Origin: Bacillus albus
Lineage (GTDB): Bacteria > Bacillota > Bacilli > Bacillales > Bacillaceae_G
Length of the DNA: 64,000 nucleotides
Assembly (NCBI RefSeq): GCF_001884185.1
Contig: NZ_MAOE01000109.1
Span: 1-64,000, forward strand
Direction: 5' to 3'
This document shows positions 8,603 to 16,207 of this stretch, one piece after another. How positions within the stretch are numbered: the stretch's first letter is position 1; the number at the start of each line of letters is the position of its first letter. The notes beneath the pieces are model-generated. The model was not told where the DNA came from. It saw only the letters and a list, made by a program, of their open reading frames with translations, and searched no databases. The position numbers and the translations under genes were made by a program.

Positions 8603-9175
8603 TTTTATCATATTATTTAAAGTCTGATCCCCTGTATTGTTCAAATGAGGATTTTTACTCATTTCACGCTTTAACATATCAATGCTTTGTGTATATTCTG
8701 TATCATTTAATGCGCCAGATTGAAGGCCTTGAATTTGAGAAATCAACTTTTGGTCTGTTGATACATATGCTTTATAATAGCGAGGAACGATGGACAAAGC
8801 AGCTCTATATACTTGATCCGCTACGAGTTTTGGATCCGTTGTGTTTGCACGGTATACAACAAATACTTCATCATCGGTAACGAGTGTAGCAGCGTTTGTA
8901 ACGTCAGGAAGTTTGACTGCCATGCTTGTAATCATTTCAGCGACTTTCTCACGGTTAATAGCTCCTACTTGTTTGTTAGATACTTCATGTTTTTGTTTAG
9001 ATGAATAACCGACTCTCGTTAATCGTGTATTTGTATTTTCCGTATGATACATGTCGTTTTTGTTGGAAACAAGAACACGACTTCCTTCTTCACGTTCCAT
9101 TTCGGCATTATTATTTGTTTGACAGCCTGCAAATAAGGAAAGAGTGAGGAGAGAGAGTATAATTTGTTTTTTCAC
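8597..9175 (-). CDS. yutC: YhcN/YlaJ family sporulation lipoprotein (YutC)
   Basis: 192 residues with a lipoprotein signal peptide; the lipobox is LFAGC with Cys18. The body carries the YhcN/YlaJ domain (VAEMITSMAVKLPDVTNAATLVTDDEVFVVY), found in spore lipoproteins that affect germination and outgrowth. The start is GTG at 9175 preceded by GGAGGTGAT. Its position just before yutD matches yutC of B. subtilis. Confidence 0.88.
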   Translation of the reverse strand: MKKQIILSLLTLSLFAGCQTNNNAEMEREEGSRVLVSNKNDMYHTENTNTRLTRVGYSSKQKHEVSNKQVGAINREKVAEMITSMAVKLPDVTNAATLVTDDEVFVVYRANTTDPKLVADQVYRAALSIVPRYYKAYVSTDQKLISQIQGLQSGALNDTEYTQSIDMLKREMSKNPHLNNTGDQTLNNMIKK

Positions 9176-9290
9176 GATGTATCACCTCCTTCTCCATAGC
9201 ATGCACTAATTTTCAATTTTTTGTATTTGAAATTGTTGGTTGGTATGCTTTGTGATACGATAAAAAGAAGAATGCTTAGAGAGGAAGTTA

Positions 9291-9602
9291 ATGATGGAGC
9301 AAAAGCAAGAGCAAGAGATGCATGCTACGGTGAGCATTAATAATGTTCAGTACGAAGTAATTAAAAACTTTCGTGATGGTTTTAGTGAAGAAGCATTTAA
9401 AGAGCGTTATGCAGAAATTTTAAATAAATATGATTATATCGTTGGAGACTGGGGTTATGAGCAACTTAGATTGCGCGGTTTCTTTGATGATAGTAATCAA
9501 CGTTCGACATATGATACGAAAATTAGTACGTTATCAGAGTATTTATACGAGTACTGTAACTTCGGTTGTGCACACTTCGTATTACGAAAAGTGAAGAAAT
9601 AA
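9291..9602 (+). CDS. yutD: YutD family protein (DUF1027)
   Basis: 103-residue conserved cytosolic protein. The blocks YDYIVGDWGYEQLRLRGF and CNFGCAHFVLRK, with two cysteines, are characteristic of the YutD family, an uncharacterised Bacilli core protein. Two adjacent ATG codons (9291 and 9294) follow GAGAGGAAG. Divergent from yutC; ends in a strong hairpin. Confidence 0.92.
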   Translation: MMEQKQEQEMHATVSINNVQYEVIKNFRDGFSEEAFKERYAEILNKYDYIVGDWGYEQLRLRGFFDDSNQRSTYDTKISTLSEYLYEYCNFGCAHFVLRKVKK

Positions 9603-9634
9603 AAAAATCCTCTTACGATTGTAAGAGGATTTTT
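9603..9634. terminator. Bidirectional hairpin
   Basis: AAAAATCCTCTTAC pairs with GTAAGAGGATTTTT around a four-base loop, between yutD and the convergent minus-strand gene. Confidence 0.88.
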
Positions 9635-9642
9635 TTACTTGC

Positions 9643-10140
9643 TCACAAACATATTGAAATTGAATCGCCTTCAGAAAGTATTGTATTGGGTTTCATTTGT
9701 TGCCCGTTTAATTGAATATCCCCATTTTTAATTTTATCCACAATGCGTGTACGGCTCCAGTCAGAAATATATGTGGATAAAGCTTTATCGATTCGGTGGG
9801 AACCGAAAACGAGGTCTAATACAATCGTAATTTCAGCTATGCCGCTTTCTTTATGTTGTGTAATGGAAATGGTAGTAGTTGTTTCTATTTGATCTTGTTG
9901 CGTCATATCGACTGTTTCCACATGATCAGTAAATGATTTATAAATACGAAGCTTTTGGTTCCACGTATGATCTTTCGGACATTTATAAATGGCAAAACGA
10001 TATATATTTTTTCCGTTGGCGTTATGCCTACGAATATTCGTGTCAGTAAATAAGGTAGTGTGTCTGCAATTTTTACAATACTTTTCGATTGTATTTTGCT
10101 CGTTTTCATATAAACTCCAAGAAAGTTGTACTTTCTGCAT
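9643..10140 (-). CDS. Zinc-ribbon protein with C-terminal S4-like domain
   Basis: 165 residues of unnamed function. The N-terminal third has a CxxC...C pattern (CKNC at about 20-23, then a later Cys in YKCPKDH) suggesting a metal-binding knuckle. The last 55 residues (HRIDKALSTYI...TRIVDKIKNGDIQLNGQQMKP...GDSISI) follow the S4 RNA-binding fold as in RluD-type enzymes. A role on structured RNA is inference only. The ATG follows AGAGGTGAAGG. It lies downstream of an unusually structured leader (10166-10440) that could control it. Confidence 0.75.
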   Translation of the reverse strand: MQKVQLSWSLYENEQNTIEKYCKNCRHTTLFTDTNIRRHNANGKNIYRFAIYKCPKDHTWNQKLRIYKSFTDHVETVDMTQQDQIETTTTISITQHKESGIAEITIVLDLVFGSHRIDKALSTYISDWSRTRIVDKIKNGDIQLNGQQMKPNTILSEGDSISICL

Positions 10141-10165
10141 TTTCCTTCACCTCTTATAGTAGTGG

Positions 10166-10440
10166 TAAAGGAACGTAATACAGCTATTTGGATGTCTTGT
10201 AGTATGAAGACAGGAGAAAAAGACAAAAATAAAAGGAGGTTCCCCAAAGAGGAACCTCCGTAAACATCATACTACAGATGCGTTACGTTCCTTTGTAATG
10301 GGAATGGGCAGACTACTCCCTTGAAAAAGCACGGAGCTTTTTTGAGAGTAATGCTATCCAATTGCTGGTCCATTACAAAGTAGATGTTGGCATACGTAGA
10401 TAACGTCCTTTCTATCCAAATAGATTTATTCTTAATTATA
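10166..10440 (-). ncRNA. Unassigned structured RNA or leader with internal terminator
   Basis: On the minus strand a promoter at 10435-10462 is followed by three nested structures. CTTTGTAATGG (10291-10301) and CCATTACAAAG (10370-10380) close a rod-like domain with an inner stem at 10323-10341. A terminator, GGAGGTTCC/GGAACCTCC plus T-run, lies at 10225-10259. An outer perfect 12-bp inverted repeat (AAAGGAACGTAA / TTACGTTCCTTT) encloses that terminator, and CTATTTGGAT near 10184 matches ATCCAAATAG near 10413. No T-box, SAM, lysine, TPP, FMN, purine or glycine riboswitch signature is visible. It may be a free RNA, an attenuator for the gene at 9643-10140, or a mobile palindromic element. Confidence 0.55.
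10225..10259 (-). terminator. Terminator inside the structured region
   Basis: On the minus strand GGAGGTTCC and GGAACCTCC form a perfect nine-base stem with a seven-base loop, followed by TTTTATTTTT. Confidence 0.85.
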
Positions 10441-10462
10441 ACATATTAGTTAGAAAATTCAA
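10435..10462 (-). promoter_or_regulatory. Sigma-A promoter for the structured RNA
   Basis: On the minus strand TTGAAT (10462-10457) and TATAAT (10440-10435) are 16 bases apart. The -10 is perfect. Transcription would start near 10428. Confidence 0.65.
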
Positions 10463-10513
10463 AACTCTCTCAACGAAAAAACACCAGCTAAAATAGCTGG
10501 TGCATACGATAAA

Positions 10514-10780
10514 TTATATAAGTTCAAATAAAAATGAGCGTAGTTCTTCTGCAATTTCTTCAGTCATAGAAAATGCATGCTCTAAGTAGCCTGGTTCGTT
10601 TAAATCGTCAGGACCGATGATTGCAAATTTATTGCGCTGCATATCAAGGACAATTGTTTTACCGTAATGACGATCGGAGTATAAAAGCGCTAAATCATGA
10701 CGCTCATTTTCTCCCATAAAGCTAACGAAACGAGTTCTTGTAGCGACTGTATCGTCGTACAGAAAGAAACGTTCTTCCAT
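10514..10780 (-). CDS. DUF3055 family protein
   Basis: 88-residue acidic cytosolic protein of the DUF3055 type, common in Bacilli and without known function. Conserved-looking blocks are FFLYDDTVATRTRFVSF and GYLEHAFSMTEEIAEELRSFL. Two ATG codons lie close together; the second (10780) is eight bases after AAGGAG and is preferred over 10786. It is 16 bases downstream of glpX, so it is almost certainly in the same transcript. Confidence 0.8.
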   Translation of the reverse strand: MEERFFLYDDTVATRTRFVSFMGENERHDLALLYSDRHYGKTIVLDMQRNKFAIIGPDDLNEPGYLEHAFSMTEEIAEELRSFLFELI

Positions 10781-10796
10781 ACACATGGCTCCTTTA

Positions 10797-11768
10797 TTAA
10801 ATATCTAAGTTTAAGTGTGGCTTATGATCTAAATGGTGATGCGTTTTAATGAATCGTACTGTTCTTGTTTTGTAACGCATTACGATAGAATATGTCTCAG
10901 CTAAATCTCCGCCAAGGAATTTCACGCCGTCTAATAATTCACCAGCAGATACACCAGTTGCTGAGAAGATTGCATCGTCACCAGATACTAAGTCTTCTAG
11001 CATTAGAAGTTGACGTGGGTCTTCTAATCCCATTTCACGACAACGAGCTTCTTCTTCTTCGTTCATTGGAACTAAGCGAGCTTGCATTTCACCTTCAAGG
11101 CATTTTAATGCTGCTGCAGAAATAACACCTTCTGGAGCTCCGCCAGTACCTACGAATAAGTCGATACCTGTCCCAGGTAGTGCTGTTGCGATTGACGCAC
11201 CAACATCACCATCACCAAATAATTTTACGCGTGCACCTTTTGCACGAACACGATCAATAATATCTTGATGACGTTCACGTTCTTGAATGATAACCGTTAG
11301 ATCGCGAATCTTTTTATTGTTAGCTTCTGCTACAATTTCAATTGTTTTTTCAATTGGATCATCTAAGCTAATTTTACCAGCTGCTTTTGGACCAACCGCG
11401 ATTTTTTCCATGTACATATCAGGAGCATGAAGAAGGTTCCCTTTATCTGCGATTGCGATAACTGCCATTGCATTTGCAAGACCTTTTGCAACGATGTTTG
11501 TACCTTCTAATGGGTCAACGGCGATGTCTACTTCTGGACCGTTACCTGTTCCTAGTTCTTCACCAATATACAACATCGGTGCTTCATCAAGTTCTCCTTC
11601 ACCAATTACAACTGTACCTGCCATGTTTACTGAATCAAACATATCACGCATTGCTGTAGTTGCTGCATCATCTGCTTCGTTCTTCTTTCCGCGGCCCATC
11701 CACTGTGCGGATGCTAATGCTGCTGCTTCTGTTACACGGACAATTTCTAGTGCGAGTTCACGTTCCAA
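10797..11768 (-). CDS. glpX: Class II fructose-1,6-bisphosphatase GlpX
   Basis: 323-residue GlpX-type FBPase that removes phosphate from fructose 1,6-bisphosphate in gluconeogenesis. Family features: [11 protein letters not shown], the lithium-sensitive phosphatase metal motif [17 protein letters not shown], and [15 protein letters not shown]. Start is TTG at 11768, nine bases after GGAGG; no ATG lies in frame nearby. Together with pgi, pgcA and galU in this window it supplies hexose phosphates for the envelope. Co-directional with the DUF3055 gene. Confidence 0.95.
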   Translation of the reverse strand: MERELALEIVRVTEAAALASAQWMGRGKKNEADDAATTAMRDMFDSVNMAGTVVIGEGELDEAPMLYIGEELGTGNGPEVDIAVDPLEGTNIVAKGLANAMAVIAIADKGNLLHAPDMYMEKIAVGPKAAGKISLDDPIEKTIEIVAEANNKKIRDLTVIIQERERHQDIIDRVRAKGARVKLFGDGDVGASIATALPGTGIDLFVGTGGAPEGVISAAALKCLEGEMQARLVPMNEEEEARCREMGLEDPRQLLMLEDLVSGDDAIFSATGVSAGELLDGVKFLGGDLAETYSIVMRYKTRTVRFIKTHHHLDHKPHLNLDI

Positions 11769-11915
11769 GATTTCATTCCTCCAATTTCAAAAATCATACA
11801 AATATAACTATAACAAATAACGGAGAAAAGGTGAATTCGAAAAATTGTCGATTTTTTCAGAAGAAAGCGTTACAATTAAAATGTAAATGCTTTAATTTCC
11901 AGGTAGGTGACATTC

Positions 11916-12356
11916 ATGTATTTTGTAGACAGAAAGAAAATAGAACAAATGCTAGTATGTTTAGAACGAGCAACAAGTACATTTCAAGAGAAAAAGATAT
12001 ATGAAACCGAGTTTGAATTTTACGCATTAGAACGCATAGCTCATCTCATTATTGATACTGTATTAGATGTAGGGAATGCGATGATTGATGGATTTATTAT
12101 GCGCGATCCAGGAAGTTATGAAGATATTATCGACATTTTGATGGACGAGCGAGTGATAAGTGCAGAAGAAGGACAAGGAATGAAAGAAGTGATTCTTCTT
12201 CGAAAAATGCTTACGCAAGATTATATTCAAATGAATCATGATGAATTATATAAGACGATTCAAAAACATATTGCAGTGGTAGAGAAATACCCAGCAAATA
12301 TTCGCAGTTATTTAGAGAAGGAATTAGGACCTGTATCTGCATTTGTACCAGAATAA
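11916..12356 (+). CDS. yutE: YutE, HepT-like DUF86 protein
   Basis: 146 residues of the DUF86/HepT-like family. The motif MRNxLVHxYxx common in toxin HepT is not evident; here the matching region reads FRKML-TQDYIQMNHDELY in altered form, so RNase activity is doubtful. MYFVDRKKIEQML starts the protein, as in B. subtilis YutE. ATG 11916 follows AGGTAGGTG; the GTG at 11907 belongs to that ribosome site. No MNT partner gene is adjacent. Ends in a hairpin at 12364-12400. Confidence 0.85.
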   Translation: MYFVDRKKIEQMLVCLERATSTFQEKKIYETEFEFYALERIAHLIIDTVLDVGNAMIDGFIMRDPGSYEDIIDILMDERVISAEEGQGMKEVILLRKMLTQDYIQMNHDELYKTIQKHIAVVEKYPANIRSYLEKELGPVSAFVPE

Positions 12357-12363
12357 TTATGCT

Positions 12364-12400
12364 TATAAGATCCCCAAGGTACCTTTTTGGGGATCTTATA
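12364..12400. terminator. Hairpin after yutE
   Basis: TATAAGATCCCC pairs perfectly with GGGGATCTTATA. The loop contains TTTTT and a GGTACC palindrome. Confidence 0.7.
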
Positions 12401-12435
12401 TTGTATGTGAGAAAGAAAAGGGAGAAGGTTGAAAC

Positions 12436-13068
12436 ATGGGGGAAGCACGTACGACGAAAGACGAAATTGTGCAATTGTTGAAAGTAAAGGGAGAACACAC
12501 GGTAGCGGAACTAGCAGACGTTTTAGAGATTACAGAAATGGCGATTCGAAGACATTTAAGTAATCTTGAGAAAGATGGTTTCATCTATTCCAAGATGGTA
12601 AGGCAACATGTCGGAAGACCAACTTATTTGTATGGATTAAGTGAAAAGGGAGAAGATACATTCCCGAAGGAGTATAAGCAATTTGCGATTGATATGCTAG
12701 AAGATTTAGCTCGAATGGGTGATGAAAAAATACTTCGTTACGTTTTAAAAGAGAGAACGAAGCGAATGGAAGAACAGTTGCAAAAGCGAGTGAGTAATCA
12801 AAAGAATTTAGCATATAAAGTGCAAGAGATAGCAGCTATGCAAGAGAAAAATGGTTATATGGTTCAAATAAAGAGAGAGGGAGAAAACTCTTTCGTAATT
12901 GAAAAACAAAACTGTCCGTTAAAGGAAATTGCAGAGAGATTCCCGCAAGTATGTGAAGATGAAAAAGAGATGTATAATCGTTTATTTGCAGGAGCAGATG
13001 TGAAGACGTTAGCAAACATGTGTGAGGGCGATTGTAGTTGTTCTTACCAAGTAAAAGAGAAAAAATGA
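12436..13068 (+). CDS. SufR-like helix-turn-helix regulator with Fe-S type cysteines
   Basis: 210 residues. The N-terminal HTH (HTVAELADVLEITEMAIRRHLSNLEKDGFI) is DeoR/ArsR-like, with the wing VGRPTYLYGLSEKG seen in SufR proteins. A central helical region dimerises. The C-terminal part has C-X12-C (CPLKEIAERFPQVC) and, later, CEGDCSC, close to the four-cysteine pattern that binds an Fe-S cluster in SufR. Probably a cluster-sensing regulator. The target is not visible; yutI and yutM elsewhere in the window are plausible candidates. ATG follows GAGAAGG. Confidence 0.82.
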   Translation: MGEARTTKDEIVQLLKVKGEHTVAELADVLEITEMAIRRHLSNLEKDGFIYSKMVRQHVGRPTYLYGLSEKGEDTFPKEYKQFAIDMLEDLARMGDEKILRYVLKERTKRMEEQLQKRVSNQKNLAYKVQEIAAMQEKNGYMVQIKREGENSFVIEKQNCPLKEIAERFPQVCEDEKEMYNRLFAGADVKTLANMCEGDCSCSYQVKEKK

Positions 13069-13076
13069 ACGTTATG

Positions 13077-13104
13077 GGGCGCTTTAAGGTAAAGCGTTTT
13101 TTTC
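13077..13104 (+). terminator. Terminator
   Basis: GCGCTTTA-agg-TAAAGCG followed by seven T, after the SufR-like gene. Confidence 0.8.
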
Positions 13105-13176
13105 TTTGGGAAAAGCGGGTAATATAAGAGTGGTATGATAGGTGAGAACGTTAGCATAGAAGGAGAGACATAATCG

Positions 13177-13941
13177 ATGTATAAAGGTTACTTAATTGAC
13201 TTAGACGGTACGATGTATCGCGGAGAAGAACAAATTGAAGAAGCGAGCGACTTTGTAAAAGCATTAGGAGAGCGCGGTATTCCATATTTATTCGTTACGA
13301 ACAACTCAACGCGTAAACCAGAACAAGTGGCAGAAAAACTTGTTCGTTTCGATATTCCAGCGAAAGCAGAGCAAGTATTCACAACGAGTATGGCGACAGC
13401 GAACTTTATTTATGAACGTAAACAAGACGCAACTGTATATATGATTGGTGAAGAAGGCTTACATGATGCGCTTGTGGAAAAAGGCTTTGAACTTGTGGAT
13501 GAAAATCCTGATTTCGTTGTTGTTGGTTTAGATCGTGACATCACATATGAAAAATTAGCAAAAGCTTGTCTTGCTGTACGTAACGGCGCAACGTTTATTT
13601 CTACAAATGGAGACATTGCTATTCCGACTGAGCGCGGATTATTACCAGGTAACGGCTCATTAACATCAGTTGTAGCAGTATCAACAGGTGTGGATCCAAT
13701 CTTCATCGGAAAACCAGAATCAATCATTATGGAACAAGCTTTAAAAGTGCTTGGCATAGAAAAAAATGAAGCATTAATGGTTGGGGATAACTACGATACA
13801 GACATTTTAGCAGGAATAAATGCTGGTATGCACACCCTTCTTGTCCACACTGGAGTAACAACTGTGGAGAAGTTAACAGAATATGAAGTACAACCAACGC
13901 AAGTTGTGCATAACTTGACGGAGTGGATTGAGAAGATGTAA
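13177..13941 (+). CDS. yutF: HAD-superfamily phosphatase YutF (NagD-type)
   Basis: 254-residue IIA-type HAD hydrolase. HAD motif I is LIDLDGTMYRG with the nucleophile Asp, motif II is VTNNSTR, and motif IV is MVGDNYDTDILAG with IGKPES as the motif III lysine. The cap between motifs II and III is of the NagD type. B. subtilis YutF is a phosphosugar/nucleotide phosphatase; the natural substrate is uncertain. ATG 13177 follows AAGGAGAGA. Confidence 0.93.
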   Translation: MYKGYLIDLDGTMYRGEEQIEEASDFVKALGERGIPYLFVTNNSTRKPEQVAEKLVRFDIPAKAEQVFTTSMATANFIYERKQDATVYMIGEEGLHDALVEKGFELVDENPDFVVVGLDRDITYEKLAKACLAVRNGATFISTNGDIAIPTERGLLPGNGSLTSVVAVSTGVDPIFIGKPESIIMEQALKVLGIEKNEALMVGDNYDTDILAGINAGMHTLLVHTGVTTVEKLTEYEVQPTQVVHNLTEWIEKM

Positions 13942-13948
13942 TGAGATG

Positions 13949-13980
13949 CAGGTAACCGGAATAGGTTACCTGTTTTTTTA
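13949..13980 (+). terminator. Terminator after yutF
   Basis: CAGGTAACC and GGTTACCTG form a nine-base stem followed by a run of T. Confidence 0.85.
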
Positions 13981-14052
13981 TGCATAATTGCATATGTGCT
14001 ATTGTTATATAAAATGTAAAATTTACATGTAATGATAAAAGGGGGAATCAGC

Positions 14053-14583
14053 GTGTACTGGATGTCATGTATTATGTTTGTTTTTACATTATGTGTTTTG
14101 TTTTTTGTTCTATGGAAGATATATAAAATAAATGAAATGAAAAAAAGCGCAGGAAAACGCATTGCAATGTACCCTCGGGTGAAAAGACGTTGGATTGCAT
14201 TACTTGGACCAGCATATTTCATTGGACAATGTATGTATATATATGCTCAGTATGTAAGTGGCGATATGGATACTGTTGAACAGTTTCTCATCCAGCTAGG
14301 TATTCATGCTGTAGCAAGTTGTTTTATGACGTTAATAGCTATCCATCTTATTAAAAGTGTACAAATATATGAAAAAGGCGTAGTAGACGGATTAAACTTT
14401 TATTCATACGAAGAATTAAAAGGCTATAAAACATCAACATGGGAAAATCCAAAAGAAAATATATTTTTATATCGCGGGCGAGAAAAAATGAATGACAATG
14501 TGAATTTACTTATTAGACAGGAAGATATGAATGAATTAGAAAGCATTCTTCAAAGATATATTCCGAAATTAATGATGAAATGA
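14053..14583 (+). CDS. Membrane protein of unknown function
   Basis: 176 residues. Two or three membrane segments (residues 5-25, about 50-70, about 85-105) are followed by a cytosolic tail (YEKGVVDGLNFYSYEELKGYKTSTWENP) resembling DUF5673-type bacterial PH-like tails. The start is GTG at 14053 behind AAAAGGGGGAATC; the second possible start is ATG 14062. No named family recognised. Not part of the conserved yut backbone. Confidence 0.7.
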   Translation: MYWMSCIMFVFTLCVLFFVLWKIYKINEMKKSAGKRIAMYPRVKRRWIALLGPAYFIGQCMYIYAQYVSGDMDTVEQFLIQLGIHAVASCFMTLIAIHLIKSVQIYEKGVVDGLNFYSYEELKGYKTSTWENPKENIFLYRGREKMNDNVNLLIRQEDMNELESILQRYIPKLMMK

Positions 14584-14613
14584 AAAACTCCGGTTGTTAA
14601 AGCCGGAGTTTTT
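14583..14613. terminator. Bidirectional hairpin
   Basis: AAAAACTCCGG pairs with CCGGAGTTTTT between convergent genes. Confidence 0.88.
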
Positions 14614-14616
14614 TTA

Positions 14617-15198
14617 TTAAAATGCACGATTCACAACATCTTTAACTTCTTCAAGATATTGCTTACGCACACTATTATCCACAGAAGGAACACTCGTATA
14701 GAATGTATGCTCAATTGTTTCAATGCCTGTAAATTCAAAGATACCAACATCTGCTGTTTTCTTCATTGCTTCAAACATACCGCCTGCTGTGTATGCTTCT
14801 TTCGTATTTCCCATTGTAGATAATAATAAGCCTTTTTTACCACTTAATAACTTCTCAATACCATTTTCACCGTAAGCATAAGCGAAGCCGTGGCTAAATA
14901 CACGGTCAACGTATCCTTTTAAAATAGCAGGAAGTCCCGCCCACCAAACTGGATAAATGAATGTAATGCTATCAGCCCAAGAGATATGCTCTTGCTCTTC
15001 TTTAATATCTTCTGGTGTGTTTCCTTGAGAAAATGAGATGAAATCGGAAGCGCCTAATACTGGATTGAAGTTTAACTCGTATAAATCGCGAACGCGTACT
15101 TCATGACCTTTTTCTTCTAATTGACTTTTTACCGTTTCTAAAATCGCATGGTTGAAGCTTTCTGTATTTGGGTGTGCATAAACGATTACATGTTTCAT
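14617..15198 (-). CDS. NAD(P)H-dependent flavin oxidoreductase (Flavodoxin_2 family)
   Basis: 193 residues of the NQO1/KefF/general stress protein 14 type. The flavin-binding start is HVIVYAHPNTESFNHAI, and TFIYPVWWAGLPAILKGYVDRVFSHGFAY carries the conserved quinone-reductase WW.G.P motif. Probably an FMN-dependent quinone or azo reductase in the cytosol. The ATG follows AGGAGGAAG. It stands alone, with its own promoter region of about 220 bases shared with the ABC gene. Confidence 0.88.
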   Translation of the reverse strand: MKHVIVYAHPNTESFNHAILETVKSQLEEKGHEVRVRDLYELNFNPVLGASDFISFSQGNTPEDIKEEQEHISWADSITFIYPVWWAGLPAILKGYVDRVFSHGFAYAYGENGIEKLLSGKKGLLLSTMGNTKEAYTAGGMFEAMKKTADVGIFEFTGIETIEHTFYTSVPSVDNSVRKQYLEEVKDVVNRAF

Positions 15199-15418
15199 TG
15201 TTCTTCCTCCTATTTGTGGATAGTTTTTTATTTATGTAACTATTATGGTTACCTCTGTTGTGAGAGTCAACTTTTTTGACGTGAGAAATAAAGCGGAAAT
15301 GTAATTAGCTAATATGGGATACATGTTAGTATATGACAAAAAAATACAAAAAAGTAGGGATTTTGCATTCTGAATAGAATATATAGATTGGTAAATAGAG
15401 AGAGAAGGGGATATGGGG

Positions 15419-16207
15419 ATGAATATTATTGAAATTAAAAGGTTAGAAAAATCGTTTGATATTGGGGATAGTAAAGTAAAAATATTAAAAGGCATTAATC
15501 TTCAAATTCAAAAAGGAGATTTCGTCTGTATTATGGGGGCAAGTGGATCGGGTAAAACGACCTTACTTCAGTTGTTAGGTGGATTAGATATTCCATCAGT
15601 AGGTAGTATTCGAGTTGACGGTACAGAGATATCAACATTAAAAGAAAAAGAGCTAGCTTTATTTAGAAGGCATAAAATCGGTTTTATTTTTCAGCAGTTT
15701 AATTTAATTCCAGTGTTTAGTGCAGAAGAGAATGTAGGATTACCGTTACTGTTAGATAATGTCTCGCAAAAGAAGGCAACGATGACAGCAACTCGTTTAT
15801 TAGAACTCGTCGGGCTAAAGGGAAAAGAAAAGCATTTACCAGCACAGTTATCAGGTGGGCAACAGCAAAGGGTTGCGATCGCAAGAGCTTTTGCAAATGA
15901 GCCGGCTATTATATTAGCAGATGAACCAACAGGGGCGTTAGATTCTGAAAATAGCAAAAATATAATCGCGGCACTTCGCAATGCGTGTGATGAGTTAGGG
16001 CAAACAGCTGTCGTTGTAACGCACGACCCATTCGTAGCGGCCCATGCGGATAAAGTTGTTTTCTTATTAGATGGTGAAGTGATTCATGAACATGCTGAAA
16101 GTAAAGGATGGAAATTTCGAAATATCCCGCAACAAGTTACTCACATTCAAGAGATTATGAATCGTCACTTTAAAGTAGGAGGTAAAGGTGATGCGATGGG
16201 TAATTAA
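15419..16207 (+). CDS. ABC transporter ATP-binding protein (MacB/LolD type)
   Basis: 262 residues. Walker A is GASGSGKTT, the signature is LSGGQQQRVAIARAFANEP, Walker B is IILADEPTGALD, and the H-loop is VVVTHDP. These features fit the MacB/LolD/FtsE subgroup that pairs with FtsX-like permeases. The second ATG (15419) is used because GAAGGGG lies eight bases upstream; the first (15413) is too close. A C-terminal tail of about 30 residues extends beyond the ATPase core. It overlaps the permease gene by 17 bases. Confidence 0.92.
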   Translation: MNIIEIKRLEKSFDIGDSKVKILKGINLQIQKGDFVCIMGASGSGKTTLLQLLGGLDIPSVGSIRVDGTEISTLKEKELALFRRHKIGFIFQQFNLIPVFSAEENVGLPLLLDNVSQKKATMTATRLLELVGLKGKEKHLPAQLSGGQQQRVAIARAFANEPAIILADEPTGALDSENSKNIIAALRNACDELGQTAVVVTHDPFVAAHADKVVFLLDGEVIHEHAESKGWKFRNIPQQVTHIQEIMNRHFKVGGKGDAMGN

